From Cyanobacteria bacterium SIG31 (lineage in GTDB: Bacteria; Cyanobacteriota; Vampirovibrionia; Gastranaerophilales; Gastranaerophilaceae), in the NCBI GenBank assembly GCA_015152465.1, contig SUTX01000014.1, positions 1-60,558 on the forward strand: DNA of 60,558 bases, given 5' to 3'. How positions within the stretch are numbered: the first letter of the stretch is position 1; each line of letters starts with the position of its first letter. The notes under the pieces were generated by a model, which searched no databases, was not told the DNA's origin, and was given only the letters and a program-made list of their open reading frames with translations. The translations under genes and the position numbers were made by a program. Shown here one piece after another: positions 8,502 to 18,158 of this stretch.

Positions 8502-9297
8502 TTTTCAAATCCTCATCTGCACCAATTATACCATAACCAAACATTGCAAAATCATATTTTACAGGATCCTCTGGGCAAATATTTTTAAGATTATTTGTAA
8601 GCTCTATTACGGATCTAAAATCATTACTCTTTCTTGTCAATAATCCCATATTGCGAGATACTCTAGCAACATGCACATCTAACGGAATAAGTAGCTCTGA
8701 GGGTTTAATAAAGTTCCAAATCCCTAAATCAACAGGACCTTTCCTCACCATCCAGCGTAAAAACATATTCATACGCTTCATTGCACCACCATTTTGCGGG
8801 TTTGGTATCATATGGTAAAACCCTTGAGAAACTGTTTTTGGTGCTTGGGAATAAAAATAATCAACCACTGTTTTAAGATGGTTTAACCCCCACCCTAACC
8901 CTCCCCCTTGTAGAGGAGAATTGTCTTTTGCGTATTCAAACAGTTCTTCTAGTCCTTTTGATTCATTATAAAGTTTAGATAAAATCTCAAAAATAGGAAT
9001 AATGTCATTTTCTTTAGAAAACCGATACTCAATGCCCTTTAACGAAGAAAAATCACCATTTTTTATAAAACCTAATAAATCATCATCAGCTTTTGAAAAA
9101 ATCTCGTCTAGTTTTTTGATAAAAAGTTTTCTATTCCCATAAGCAAAAAGAGAGGCTATAAAACCATACAGTTCAACTTCTTCCTTACATTTACCTTTAT
9201 GAGGAAATTGAATCGGATCGTCTTTTATAAAATCAACCGTTTCGTATTTTTCAACTAATTTATCAAGTTCAGTTTTAGTAATCATTATTTTCGTCAC
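8488..9297 (-). CDS. TIGR02757 family (DUF2400) protein
   Basis: Family of unknown function with an HhH-GPD-like helical fold. The 269 residues show the family landmarks: DDPIQFPHKG near the N-terminus, FIASLFAYGNRKL, MFLRWMVRKGPVDLGIWN, IPLDVHVARVSRNMG and EDPVKYDFAMFGYG at the end. Residues about 125-140 (NSPLQGGGLGWGLNH) are encoded by a G-rich palindromic repeat (8880-8922) inserted in frame, with the conserved regions on either side intact. It lies between tadA and the acidic membrane protein in the obg cluster. Confidence 0.85.
   Translation of the reverse strand: MTKIMITKTELDKLVEKYETVDFIKDDPIQFPHKGKCKEEVELYGFIASLFAYGNRKLFIKKLDEIFSKADDDLLGFIKNGDFSSLKGIEYRFSKENDIIPIFEILSKLYNESKGLEELFEYAKDNSPLQGGGLGWGLNHLKTVVDYFYSQAPKTVSQGFYHMIPNPQNGGAMKRMNMFLRWMVRKGPVDLGIWNFIKPSELLIPLDVHVARVSRNMGLLTRKSNDFRSVIELTNNLKNICPEDPVKYDFAMFGYGIIGADEDLKIGKV
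8880..8922 (-). repeat. G-rich palindromic element inserted in frame in a CDS
   Basis: Minus strand encodes SPLQGGGLGWG within the TIGR02757-type protein. The bases are C/G-runs (ACCCCCACCCTAACCCTCCC), unlike the AT-rich surroundings but like the intergenic elements at 4896, 34121 and 37572. Confidence 0.7.
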
Positions 9298-9308
9298 CTT
9301 TTTACCTC

Positions 9309-9381
9309 GTCATTCCGGACTTGATCCGGAATCTATCAATGCTAATAAAACTGATAGACCCTGAATCAAGTTCAGGGTGAC
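9309..9381. repeat. GTCATTC palindromic repeat, copy 1
   Basis: Arms GTCATTCCGGACTTGATCCG... and its imperfect reverse complement ending AAGTTCAGGGTGAC form a long hairpin with a 13-nt loop between tadA and the TIGR02757-type gene. Same type as 24469-24547 and 24594-24689; resembles dRS3-like repeats of other bacteria. Confidence 0.75.
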
Positions 9382-9389
9382 AATTTATA

Positions 9390-9803
9390 TTATTTCCTAA
9401 TCTTTTCAAAAAACTCTTCTAGTATTTTATTACATTCTTCTTCCATTATTCCACTATAAATTTTGAGGTTTGGGTTAAGGGGTAAATTTATCATAGACCC
9501 CATAGCTCCGTATTGTTGATTGTAGCTTCCGAAGTACACAGTAGAAATTCCACTCATTGAAATAGCCCAAGCACACATAGGGCAAGGCTCGAGAGTAACG
9601 TACAATTCACATCCTTTTAGTCTTGATGTACCTAATTTTTTTTGAGCCTCTTTTATTGCAAGGATTTCAGCATGAGCTGTCACATCATCATCCAACTCAC
9701 GACGATTATGCATAGAAGCAATTATTTGCCCATCTTTTTTTATAACGCAACCAATAGGAACGTCTTTGACACATTTTTTAGCTTGTTCGATTGCGAGTTG
9801 CAT
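9390..9803 (-). CDS. tadA: tRNA adenosine(34) deaminase / nucleoside deaminase
   Basis: Converts adenosine to inosine at the wobble position of tRNA-Arg(ACG). The zinc cytidine-deaminase fold is shown by TAHAEILAI (His zinc ligand and catalytic Glu) and LEPCPMCAWA (two Cys ligands). The 137 residues are slightly short, but MQLAIEQAKK aligns with the usual N-terminal helix. Only 9 bp follow the obg stop and the ribosome-binding site (AGGGGTGG) is in the obg tail, so the two are co-transcribed. A related cytosine/guanine deaminase cannot be fully excluded. Confidence 0.88.
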   Translation of the reverse strand: MQLAIEQAKKCVKDVPIGCVIKKDGQIIASMHNRRELDDDVTAHAEILAIKEAQKKLGTSRLKGCELYVTLEPCPMCAWAISMSGISTVYFGSYNQQYGAMGSMINLPLNPNLKIYSGIMEEECNKILEEFFEKIRK

Positions 9804-9812
9804 AAGCCACCC

Positions 9813-11111
9813 CTAAACTTTAGAGCCTTCGCCCCAAATTTCGTCGTCATAATATCCAAGTTCTAAATGGCCACAAATAACTGTATCACCATTTTTTAGC
9901 CCATAGCTATGAAGCACTTCAAACACACCCATTGATTTCAAAATATTCTGGAATCTTACAACTTGTTCAGTGTTTCTTAAATCAGTAACTTTTGCTAAAC
10001 GGTTAACTTTTCCGCCTGAAATCACATAAGCATCTTTAGCAATTTTAGTCACTTCAAATTCGCTATCATCATTATTATAAGCATCTAAATCTTCTTCTAC
10101 AATTAAATCAAATTCAGGTTTTGGAATCTCATCAACTTTAGCAGAAACGAAATAAAGCAAGTCATTCAAGCCCTCTTTAGTTACAGCTGAAATCAAGAAA
10201 ACGTCTGGGGTAAATGCATTAAATTCTTTTTTAAACATTTCCCTGTCTTCTTCAAGAACTGAATCGATTTTATTCAAAACAACTATTTGATATAAATTAG
10301 CTAGCTGCTCAGAATGCTTTCGCAACTCTTCATTAATAACCTTATAATTCTGAACAGGATTTTCAGCTGTTAAATCCACAATATGAATCAAGAAACGACA
10401 TCTTTCGACGTGGCGTAAAAACTCGTGGCCGAGTCCTACACCCTCAGAAGCACCCTCAATAAGTCCAGGAATATCAGCTATAACATAAGATCCCCCGTCA
10501 TCTTTTTTTACAACTCCCAAATTAGGAACTAAAGTTGTAAACGGATAATCAGCTATCTTTGGTCTAGCAGAACTAACAGAGCTTATAAAGGTAGATTTAC
10601 CAGCGTTTGGCATACCTAGTAAGCCAATATCAGCAATAAGTTTTAATTCAAGTTCTAAAATTCTTTCGATACCCGGCTCACCAGGTTCACAGAATTGAGG
10701 CGCACGTTTTTGAGCAGTTGCAAATCTTGCATTACCACGACCGCCACGGCCACCTTTTGCGATAAGAACTGTCTGCTCATTTTCTGTAATATCAGCAATA
10801 ATTTTACCAGTTTTAGTATCCCTAACAACTGTACCCAAAGGAACTCTTATATAAGTATCCTTAGCACAAGCTCCGTGCATACCTTTGATACCGCCGTTTT
10901 CTCCAGATTGAGCTTTATAAACAGACTTGATTTTGAAGTCCAAAAGCGTAGACATATTTTCATCAGCAACAAAATAGATGTCACCACCACGACCTCCATC
11001 ACCACCAGCTGGTCCGCCTTTATCGACATATTTTTCTCTACGCCACGCAACCATACCGTTACCGCCATGTCCTGATACTACTCTTATTTTTGCTTTATCT
11101 AAAAACTTCAT
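9813..11111 (-). CDS. obg: GTPase Obg
   Basis: Ribosome-associated GTPase acting in 50S assembly and stress control. The 432 residues have the three usual parts: glycine-rich Obg fold (FLDKAKIRVVSGHGGNG, GGPAGGDGGRGGD), G domain (GMPNAGKST, DIPGLIEGA, NKID) and a C-terminal OCT domain (about 350-432). First gene of a minus-strand cluster with tadA. Its 5' leader contains a sequence also present upstream of the large flagellin gene at 27095. Confidence 0.97.
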   Translation of the reverse strand: MKFLDKAKIRVVSGHGGNGMVAWRREKYVDKGGPAGGDGGRGGDIYFVADENMSTLLDFKIKSVYKAQSGENGGIKGMHGACAKDTYIRVPLGTVVRDTKTGKIIADITENEQTVLIAKGGRGGRGNARFATAQKRAPQFCEPGEPGIERILELELKLIADIGLLGMPNAGKSTFISSVSSARPKIADYPFTTLVPNLGVVKKDDGGSYVIADIPGLIEGASEGVGLGHEFLRHVERCRFLIHIVDLTAENPVQNYKVINEELRKHSEQLANLYQIVVLNKIDSVLEEDREMFKKEFNAFTPDVFLISAVTKEGLNDLLYFVSAKVDEIPKPEFDLIVEEDLDAYNNDDSEFEVTKIAKDAYVISGGKVNRLAKVTDLRNTEQVVRFQNILKSMGVFEVLHSYGLKNGDTVICGHLELGYYDDEIWGEGSKV

Positions 11112-11159
11112 CTTTTACAACCTTTTGTCGGGACACATTCAATACCAATACCAAATTCT

Positions 11160-11214
11160 TGTGTTGTTCCAAGTGCCCCTCTAGAACTTACTACCAGCGG
11201 GTTCAAGCTAGTTG
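11160..11214 (-). promoter_or_regulatory. Leader element shared by obg and the large flagellin (copy A)
   Basis: On the minus strand: AACTAGCTTGAACCCGCT ... CTAGAGGGGCACTTGG. The same blocks in the same order and sense occur at 27113-27166. Both lie 5' of minus-strand genes. Copy A also lies antisense just upstream of tsaD. Confidence 0.5.
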
Positions 11215-11237
11215 GATTTATATTGATTTTCGTTTAT

Positions 11238-11245
11238 TGTATAAT
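11238..11245 (+). promoter_or_regulatory. -10 element of a near-leaderless tsaD transcript
   Basis: TG-TATAAT ending 9 nt before the ATG, placing transcription start within about 3 nt of the start codon. No ribosome-binding site is seen. Confidence 0.6.
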
Positions 11246-11254
11246 AATACTACT

Positions 11255-12286
11255 ATGAAAAAGCTTAAAAATACATTATTTAGTAACAAACCTGTTACAA
11301 TTGACGAAAATTCTTTGATTATGGCGATCGAATCAAGCTGCGACGAGACTGCTTGTGCAATTGTAAGAGGCGGAAGAGAAGTTTTAGCAAATATTGTTGC
11401 CTCACAAATAAAAATTCACGAAGAATTTGGCGGTGTTATTCCTGAAATCGCAGCCAGAGAACACTTAGAAGCTGTGAACGTTGTTGTTGATGAAGCTTTC
11501 AAACAAGCAGGAGTAACAGCAAACGATATCACCGCTTTTGCAGGCACTGTTGGCCCTGGACTAGTGGGATGTTTATTAGTAGGACTAAACGCTACAAAAT
11601 CTCTAGCTCTAGCATATGACAAACCTTTTATTGGTATAAACCACCTAAATGCCCATATTAGTGCGAACTTTATTGATACAGATTTAGAGCCTCCATTCAT
11701 TGCGCTTCTAGTAAGTGGTGGTCATACACAAATAATTGATGTTAAATCTTATTCTGAATTAGAAATCATAGGAGAAACCATCGACGATGCTGTAGGTGAA
11801 GCTTATGATAAAGTTGCTCGTTTAATAGGACTTCCATATCCTGGCGGGCCAAAACTAGATAAATTGGCTCAAGAGGGAAATCCACACGCTTTTAAACTCC
11901 CAGAAGCAAAAGTTGATGGGTATAATTTCAGTTTTAGCGGTCTTAAAACCGCAGTTTTAAGACTTGTAAAATCTTTCGACGGTCAAGAATTACCAACTGC
12001 TGATATCTGTGCAAGCTTTCAAGAATGCGTTTCATCAACTTTGCTTAAAAAAGTCAAGCGTGCAGCTGAAGAACGAGGTTACAAACAAGTTGTTCTTGCA
12101 GGAGGTGTTGCAGCAAACTCTGAAATCCGTAAGAAGATTTTTGACCTCAAAGATGATGGTTATAATGTATTTGCCCCTATAATGAAGTACTGCACAGATA
12201 ACGCATCAATGGTCGCTAGCGCTGCATTCTTCTTTGATAAAACTTTTGATAACATTGATGTCGAAGTATTCTCTAGAGTTAAGTAA
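11255..12286 (+). CDS. tsaD: tRNA N6-threonylcarbamoyladenosine (t6A37) transferase
   Basis: Catalytic ASKHA-fold subunit that moves the threonylcarbamoyl group to A37 of ANN-decoding tRNAs. The 343-residue length is standard. Visible motifs: MAIESSCDETACAIV, the metal-binding HLNAHI, the glycine-rich LLVSGGHTQI, GEAYDKVARLIGLPYPGG and LAGGVAANSEIR. The ATG at 11255 is chosen because the family fold starts about 20 residues later and a -10 box lies directly upstream. ATG 11321 is a shorter alternative. Confidence 0.95.
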   Translation: MKKLKNTLFSNKPVTIDENSLIMAIESSCDETACAIVRGGREVLANIVASQIKIHEEFGGVIPEIAAREHLEAVNVVVDEAFKQAGVTANDITAFAGTVGPGLVGCLLVGLNATKSLALAYDKPFIGINHLNAHISANFIDTDLEPPFIALLVSGGHTQIIDVKSYSELEIIGETIDDAVGEAYDKVARLIGLPYPGGPKLDKLAQEGNPHAFKLPEAKVDGYNFSFSGLKTAVLRLVKSFDGQELPTADICASFQECVSSTLLKKVKRAAEERGYKQVVLAGGVAANSEIRKKIFDLKDDGYNVFAPIMKYCTDNASMVASAAFFFDKTFDNIDVEVFSRVK

Positions 12287-12472
12287 TCTTGGCATGTAAG
12301 GAAGACTTTGTTTCTGGTATAATAAGACTTGTGTGGAGTATTCGTATAGGATAAATTCCCGTTCACTAGCTGTTATTTATATAATGTAAATAATTGTAAA
12401 AACATGCCTTTAAAATGGCAAAAAAAAATAATTACAGGCATTGAAATTATTGAGTACCGGGTAGGGGTTCGT

Positions 12473-13543
12473 ATGATAAAAGCAGTTAAAATAGCCGATA
12501 ATATCAAATTCCGCTCTAAAGATTCTCAAAAATCTGAGAACAAGGAGTCTCATACTCTGCCAAATAACATAAGAACTCAATTCGAACAAGGAACCCAAAG
12601 AGTAATGAGCGCTTTTATAGACTACCCAGCAAAAGGCTTGATGGGGGATATTAATTCTAATTTTTACGAATTTCTTACAATGGGAATTGTCCCATACATA
12701 GCCGGTAGTGCTATGTTTATGACAGTTTTCAACATCACTAAACACTTAGATGCTAAAGGGCATAAGTCTGCAAGTAACTTTGGCAAAAAAATGGCGATGG
12801 GAGTAATTCTCTACGGAGTGCTTAAAAGTTTATCAAAAGCTTTAGTAACAAAGCCTGTTAAAGCTTTCACTGGCGTTGACACAGAGATGCCTTACCAAAA
12901 CAAAGTATACAATCTACCTAAAGGTCCTGATGAAACTGCTGATTTTGATATTAGATGGCAACAAAGAAAAATCTTTGATAGCAAAGAGTTTTATCGTAAA
13001 GACTTACTTGAAAAAGAATTCCCTAACAAAGCGTATTTTAACAATGTCGCAAAAAAACTCGGTCTTGGAGAGAACTTAAACGATTCAGTAAGTGAGACTT
13101 CACCTATTATTCAAAATATAGTTGCAACCTCTAATTTAGCTAAGAGTCTGTCATCATATTGTTGGGCTGCTGTCGGTGTTGGAATGGCGACTCAAGATGC
13201 TTGGCTAGATTTCTTCGCTACACTTGGAAATAAAAAACAATACGTCGCAAAAGAGGGTGAAAATTTTGTAACAAGAGTTATAAATAAAACCAAAAACTTT
13301 ACTAAAAACATATGGAATGGTTCTATAGCTCTTATTAAAGCTTTTGGAAAATCATTCAAACAATTGTGGCAAGGTAATGCTAGCAAGAGCGGTTTCCCTA
13401 AACACGCTGGCAAAGCTTTAATATTGTTTTCAACACTCGTAACATCAGTATTAACTGCAAATACAATTATTCGAGCTCGTAGCTTAGCTCAAAATAACAA
13501 CAAAAAAACTATTGATAACAAAAAAGAAAGCATAGAAATTTAA
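12473..13543 (+). CDS. Hypothetical multi-pass membrane protein
   Basis: Function unknown. From ATG 12473 (after GGTAGGGG) it is 356 residues; an upstream ATG at 12404 would add 23 residues of poor composition. Hydrophobic helices are around GIVPYIAGSAMFMTVFNI and MAMGVILYGVLKSL near the N-terminus, CWAAVGVGMATQDAW in the middle and ALILFSTLVTSVLTA near the C-terminus. VKIADNIKFRSKDS at the N-terminus resembles the short F-K segments of other hypothetical proteins here. It starts a three-gene unit with the 888-aa protein (2-bp gap) and the GH13 protein. An extended -10 (TGGTATAAT, 12315-12323) lies about 150 nt upstream. Confidence 0.72.
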   Translation: MIKAVKIADNIKFRSKDSQKSENKESHTLPNNIRTQFEQGTQRVMSAFIDYPAKGLMGDINSNFYEFLTMGIVPYIAGSAMFMTVFNITKHLDAKGHKSASNFGKKMAMGVILYGVLKSLSKALVTKPVKAFTGVDTEMPYQNKVYNLPKGPDETADFDIRWQQRKIFDSKEFYRKDLLEKEFPNKAYFNNVAKKLGLGENLNDSVSETSPIIQNIVATSNLAKSLSSYCWAAVGVGMATQDAWLDFFATLGNKKQYVAKEGENFVTRVINKTKNFTKNIWNGSIALIKAFGKSFKQLWQGNASKSGFPKHAGKALILFSTLVTSVLTANTIIRARSLAQNNNKKTIDNKKESIEI

Positions 13544-13545
13544 GT

Positions 13546-16212
13546 ATGGCTATTAATCCAATACAAGTGAATATTAATAATGAGGTTTCTTACAAAAAGA
13601 AGCCTTATAAACCATATTTAGAAGCAACTGGCGCTGTGAGTACAGATAATCTTGTTAAACCCCTACCCCCTCAAGGTTATCTAATCCACGACAATTTAGG
13701 AAACAGCATCAAGTATTTCTTTAAAGACATCGGATATGATTTAAAAGCTGTTAAAGATGGATTCAGAGGAACCGCAAATGACCATCAATCTGGACGATTA
13801 AACGACGTTGGGTTAAAACTTGGCGGTATCGGTATCGCAACATATTTAGCAACACAAACTACAAACCCTAAAGCAAGGTTAATGGAATATATTGGGCTTG
13901 GTGCTTTTTTAACATCAATGGCTATATTCCCTAAACTTGGAATCAACCTCCCTGCAAAAATTAAACACGGGTTTGATATTGATAAACAATATGTAGACGA
14001 TCAAGGTCGCAAAAAATCTGTAATGCAAGATAGCAATTATGTGCCTTACGATATGTACCTCGGAGAAATCCCAGAAGAAGATTTAGCAACTATCGGGGAC
14101 AGAATGGGAATACCTCATGATATCAAAAATAGAAATGATGTCATTAGAGAGCAGATGAAAAAAATTGCAACACAAAATAATACTTTATGGATGCTTACTG
14201 CTGGTTTTGCAACCCCTATAATGAGTGCTCTACTTTGCTGTGGTTTAGAAAACTACGTTGTCGGCCCAGCTTTAGAAAAAGCACGCTCAACAAAATATAA
14301 CAACTTAATAAATTCAATGCTTAAGACAACTGAATCAATGGAATTGGCTTCTGAACTTATTACAAAAAATAATGTAAGTGAAAGCATTTCAAAAACATTA
14401 AATAGCTATATGGGACAAGAATTACCTAAAGAAGAATTTGAAATGATTTATCATCAACTTACAGAGAACCTTGATGCAAATCTTTCAAAAAGTATCAAAA
14501 ACGACTTAGCAAACATCCTAGCAAAATCTGCAGCTAATGGAACAAAGTCAGTAGTGCTTAACGGAGATACAATCGAAGAAATTATCAACATAACTAAAAA
14601 TTCTATTGGTAAACAAAATAAAAATATTTTAGAAAAAATATTTATTCCAAATCCAGAAGAAATTGAAGCTATTATCAAAATATTCACAAATAGTTCTGAC
14701 ATAACAACAGGGGCTTCAACTTCAGTTGAAAACATTCCAGCACTCAAAGAAAAACTAAGAGAATTATTCAATTCTAGAATTGCAAAAAGCGGCATTCCCG
14801 CAGAACATTTAGATTTTGTTGAAGCAAAAAGAGATTTGATTATAGATAATATCTCTAAATCACTAAAAGCTAAAAAATCATCTTTTGTAACAGAAGAAAG
14901 TGTAAATGAGATTGTTAATTTTGCAAAAATCATAGGCGAATTTAAAGATAATCAAATTACGCTTGCAAAATGCAAATCATTTAAATTTGAACATGCACCA
15001 GAAACAATCCTTGCTCGCTCTTATGATAAATTTGAAAAAGCTTTATTAAAAGAGCTTGGATTCTCTTACAAAGAACTTAAAAAAATGAGAGAGTCATCCA
15101 GTTATACAAAAGAAATTTTTGATAAAAAGCTAGTTGAACTTTGCAAAGATGAAAATAAATTCAAAAAAGTTATGACTAAGCTTGGAAACATTATTGCAGA
15201 AATGGAAATAAACCTACACGGTACTGATGCTGACGAATCATTTGTTAAAAATCTTATAACTGCAATTGAAAATAATTATAACAAGACTGCTTTAAGACTT
15301 GACAGGCTTAGTGCAAGTAGCTTTGAAAACACTATAAGAGCTCTTGTTCAAGAAGACATCAGCAGATTAACAACTTCGGTATCTTCTAAAGGAGAAGTAT
15401 TTGATTTATTAGACGGTCTACTCTCTAACAAAATCAAATCTGCAGATGCTAATTTGGAAGAATACATTCGTTATCAATCTAGAGGCGTTGGTTCTTCTAA
15501 AAACGCAGAAATTTCAAGAATATTTGAGCGTTATCAAGGAGCAAAAAATTCTTTTAACAGAATTCTACACACCCTAGACGTATACAAAAGAGCTACTAAC
15601 CCTGAAACTTTTGCTGAAGTTTTGGCAGGAAAAAGCCCAGAATATAGAGAAGCTATTATTCAAAAAGTTAAAGAAGCTTTACTTCAAGCTACAGCATCAA
15701 ACCATACAATGAAACTTGATTTAGTAAACAACCCTCTTTTCTACAAAGATGTTATGAACTCTGCTTGGGCAGCAGAAGCTGGAGCACATCTCGGTACAAA
15801 ACAAAATGGGGTAGTTTCAGAAGCAACAAGAGTTGCTCTTAACGAAACTAAGCACGGTAGCAAAATCAATTTACTTGAAAGATTCCAACACTATATTTCA
15901 AAGTTCAGAAACATCATAGCAAATAGTGAAGTAGACTTTACTAAACCAAATCACATTATTGAAAGTAATGTAAGAAAAGATTTTACCAGAGCAGAAAAAA
16001 CTAGAATGTCTTTCTTCAATCTAGTAGGACAGACACCAGTAGATATGCTAAAAGGCGCAGCTAATAGAAAATATAACACCCAAAAATGGGTAAGAACAGT
16101 GTCCGCAATCTGTGGCACAGTTTTTGGGGTTGCATTCTTAGCTCAACTAGGTTTCGGAAAATTAAAAAACCCTCAAAATTTACAGAAGCAGGTGAACGAT
16201 GAACAAAATTAG
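13546..16212 (+). CDS. Large hypothetical membrane protein
   Basis: Function unknown, 888 residues. After a soluble N-terminus (about 1-75), hydrophobic segments occur near residues 88-125 (GIGIATYLATQ, YIGLGAFLTSMAIFP) and 205-235 (LWMLTAGFATPIMSALLCCG). A long helical, charged, probably soluble region of about 600 residues follows, with a last membrane helix near the C-terminus (VSAICGTVFGVAFLAQLGFG). It sits between a smaller membrane protein and a GH13 enzyme, with 2-bp spacing and a 14-bp overlap, so the three are almost certainly translated together. The N-terminal VSYKKKPYKPYLEATG has no recognised match. Confidence 0.75.
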   Translation: MAINPIQVNINNEVSYKKKPYKPYLEATGAVSTDNLVKPLPPQGYLIHDNLGNSIKYFFKDIGYDLKAVKDGFRGTANDHQSGRLNDVGLKLGGIGIATYLATQTTNPKARLMEYIGLGAFLTSMAIFPKLGINLPAKIKHGFDIDKQYVDDQGRKKSVMQDSNYVPYDMYLGEIPEEDLATIGDRMGIPHDIKNRNDVIREQMKKIATQNNTLWMLTAGFATPIMSALLCCGLENYVVGPALEKARSTKYNNLINSMLKTTESMELASELITKNNVSESISKTLNSYMGQELPKEEFEMIYHQLTENLDANLSKSIKNDLANILAKSAANGTKSVVLNGDTIEEIINITKNSIGKQNKNILEKIFIPNPEEIEAIIKIFTNSSDITTGASTSVENIPALKEKLRELFNSRIAKSGIPAEHLDFVEAKRDLIIDNISKSLKAKKSSFVTEESVNEIVNFAKIIGEFKDNQITLAKCKSFKFEHAPETILARSYDKFEKALLKELGFSYKELKKMRESSSYTKEIFDKKLVELCKDENKFKKVMTKLGNIIAEMEINLHGTDADESFVKNLITAIENNYNKTALRLDRLSASSFENTIRALVQEDISRLTTSVSSKGEVFDLLDGLLSNKIKSADANLEEYIRYQSRGVGSSKNAEISRIFERYQGAKNSFNRILHTLDVYKRATNPETFAEVLAGKSPEYREAIIQKVKEALLQATASNHTMKLDLVNNPLFYKDVMNSAWAAEAGAHLGTKQNGVVSEATRVALNETKHGSKINLLERFQHYISKFRNIIANSEVDFTKPNHIIESNVRKDFTRAEKTRMSFFNLVGQTPVDMLKGAANRKYNTQKWVRTVSAICGTVFGVAFLAQLGFGKLKNPQNLQKQVNDEQN

Positions 16213-18088
16213 TAATATTTCATTAACTCCTAACTCAATAACTTATATCTCATATATTTATCCTGTAAAAAAAGAGGATAAGTACATTAGTAGTCCTGCT
16301 GAAAATACTGTCATTTCAGATTATTTATATGCGTCTGCGATATCAAACATTCCACTTGTCCAAAAGGCTGAAAATAGAAACGCAGAAAGCTTTAATTATA
16401 AAAATAATCTACGAACAATGATTCAAAATAACGAATCAGTTATGCTTGCAATCGCACCAAGAACATTTACTGCTAAAGATACAAATGGTGATGAAAAAAT
16501 CTCACTTAGACTAGGTGAAAAACCCGGAACTTTACTTAGCGCTATTTCTAGATTAGATGAGCTTAAAAATGACGGAATAAATACTATTCATATTCTGCCA
16601 ATTCACCCACCAGGACTTAAAAATGCAATGGGAACAGCAGGTTCATTATACTCACCTGCTAGATTCCTAGAAAAAGACGGTAGCTTAGCTATAGATCCTA
16701 TTATTATAGATAAAAACGATTCTCGTACTCCTAGCGAACAATTTAAAGCTTTTATTGATGAATGCCACAAACGAGACATAAAAGTTATGCTAGACTTACC
16801 AAGCTGTGCTTCTGTCTCTTGGTTTGAAGCAGAAAAGGAGCTTATGGCTTTTGGTAGAAACGGTGAAGACAAAACCCCTCAAGGCTGGGCAGATATTCGT
16901 ATGTTTGAGCCTTGGGATGACGAAACAAAACGCACTTTAAATCCTAAGCTTTTAGAAATGCACAAACAATATGTGGATGCTTGTATTGATTTAGGTATCG
17001 ACGGCATTCGTGCTGATGTTGCAAGGGCAAAACCAACAGAATTTTGGGACATTATAATCCCTTACTCACGCAGTAAAGATCCAGAATTTGCTTGGCTTGG
17101 AGAAGCTTATACTTACGAATGTGCATCTCCTCAAGTTAATATGCCATATGACAGACCTGAAGACTCACTAAGAGCAGGTTTTGATGAATACTATGGACAA
17201 TATCACATTTTCCACGAATGGAAAGATGCGAAAGAATTCAATGATTACATCAAGCTAAATCTTGATATGTCTCACCGTTTACCAGCAGGAAAATCTTGTA
17301 TTGGCTCATTTGCAACACACGATGACACATCTCCAATGACACACGGCGGTGCAAATTTCTGTAATATGACAACAATAATCCAATCTACAATACCTATGTG
17401 TAATCCATACTTCGTCGACGGGTTCCAAAGCGGAGACTACTACGATTACAATTACTCACATAAAGATAATGATGAAACAGTAACCTATAAAATGGTAAAA
17501 GAGCAAGATTTTGAAGCTCACGATTCAGAAAAAGAATTCCAAACAGAGGGGTATCATAATTATCAATATTCACCAAAAGACAATGCACAAGAGGGTCTAG
17601 TAAAACAACCTCATTTTGAAATGGAACACCACGCATTTAAGCTAGATATATTTAATCTATCAAGACAACCTGGCGGTAATGATCCCGACATCGGAAGAGT
17701 TATGCGTGAAACACTAAAAATGAGAAACGCAAACAAAGATTTGTTTGCGGACAAAAATAGTAGCTTTATTGTATTAGACAAATACGGAGATAAAAAAGAC
17801 CAAATTATTGCATACGCAAGACACAATAACGGTCGCACAGCTGTTGTTATTGCAAACAAAAACCCAAATAGAAGATTGACAGGTACAATTAAAATTCCTG
17901 GACTTCTTGAAACACAAGAGCTTAAAAATATGACACCAAGTTATGGCGAAAAAAGTCGTTTTCAAGTAGCAGAGAATGAAATCCGTGTTGATTTATCACC
18001 AAGCGGAGCTTATGTATTTGAAATCGACACGCCAAACATTGAAGAAGATTGCAAAGAAAACGTTTTCAGACAAAAAGTTTCTGAGTAA
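16199..18088 (+). CDS. GH13 (alpha-amylase family) protein, cytosolic
   Basis: (beta/alpha)8 glycoside hydrolase or glucanotransferase of family GH13. The catalytic triad is visible: nucleophile Asp in DGIRADVARAKP, acid/base Glu in AWLGEAYTY and the transition-state Asp in FATHDDTSP. The barrel starts near GINTIHILPIHPPG, and a beta-sandwich C-terminal domain ends SPSGAYVFEID. The 629 residues include about 75 N-terminal residues with no signal peptide, so action on intracellular glycogen or maltodextrin is likely. Substrate cannot be told. The start overlaps the upstream gene by 14 bp, with AGCAGGTG before the ATG. A hairpin terminator follows. Confidence 0.88.
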   Translation: MNKISNISLTPNSITYISYIYPVKKEDKYISSPAENTVISDYLYASAISNIPLVQKAENRNAESFNYKNNLRTMIQNNESVMLAIAPRTFTAKDTNGDEKISLRLGEKPGTLLSAISRLDELKNDGINTIHILPIHPPGLKNAMGTAGSLYSPARFLEKDGSLAIDPIIIDKNDSRTPSEQFKAFIDECHKRDIKVMLDLPSCASVSWFEAEKELMAFGRNGEDKTPQGWADIRMFEPWDDETKRTLNPKLLEMHKQYVDACIDLGIDGIRADVARAKPTEFWDIIIPYSRSKDPEFAWLGEAYTYECASPQVNMPYDRPEDSLRAGFDEYYGQYHIFHEWKDAKEFNDYIKLNLDMSHRLPAGKSCIGSFATHDDTSPMTHGGANFCNMTTIIQSTIPMCNPYFVDGFQSGDYYDYNYSHKDNDETVTYKMVKEQDFEAHDSEKEFQTEGYHNYQYSPKDNAQEGLVKQPHFEMEHHAFKLDIFNLSRQPGGNDPDIGRVMRETLKMRNANKDLFADKNSSFIVLDKYGDKKDQIIAYARHNNGRTAVVIANKNPNRRLTGTIKIPGLLETQELKNMTPSYGEKSRFQVAENEIRVDLSPSGAYVFEIDTPNIEEDCKENVFRQKVSE

Positions 18089-18113
18089 AACGCAAACATT
18101 GAATAAAGACGAA

Positions 18114-18143
18114 AAAAAAGACCGGCTCAGTCCGGTCTTTTTT
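18114..18143. terminator. Bidirectional terminator between the GH13 gene and the 55-aa gene
   Basis: GACCGG / CCGGTC stem (18120-18125 and 18132-18137) flanked by A6 and T6. Confidence 0.8.
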
Positions 18144-18158
18144 CTACAAAATTTATAT

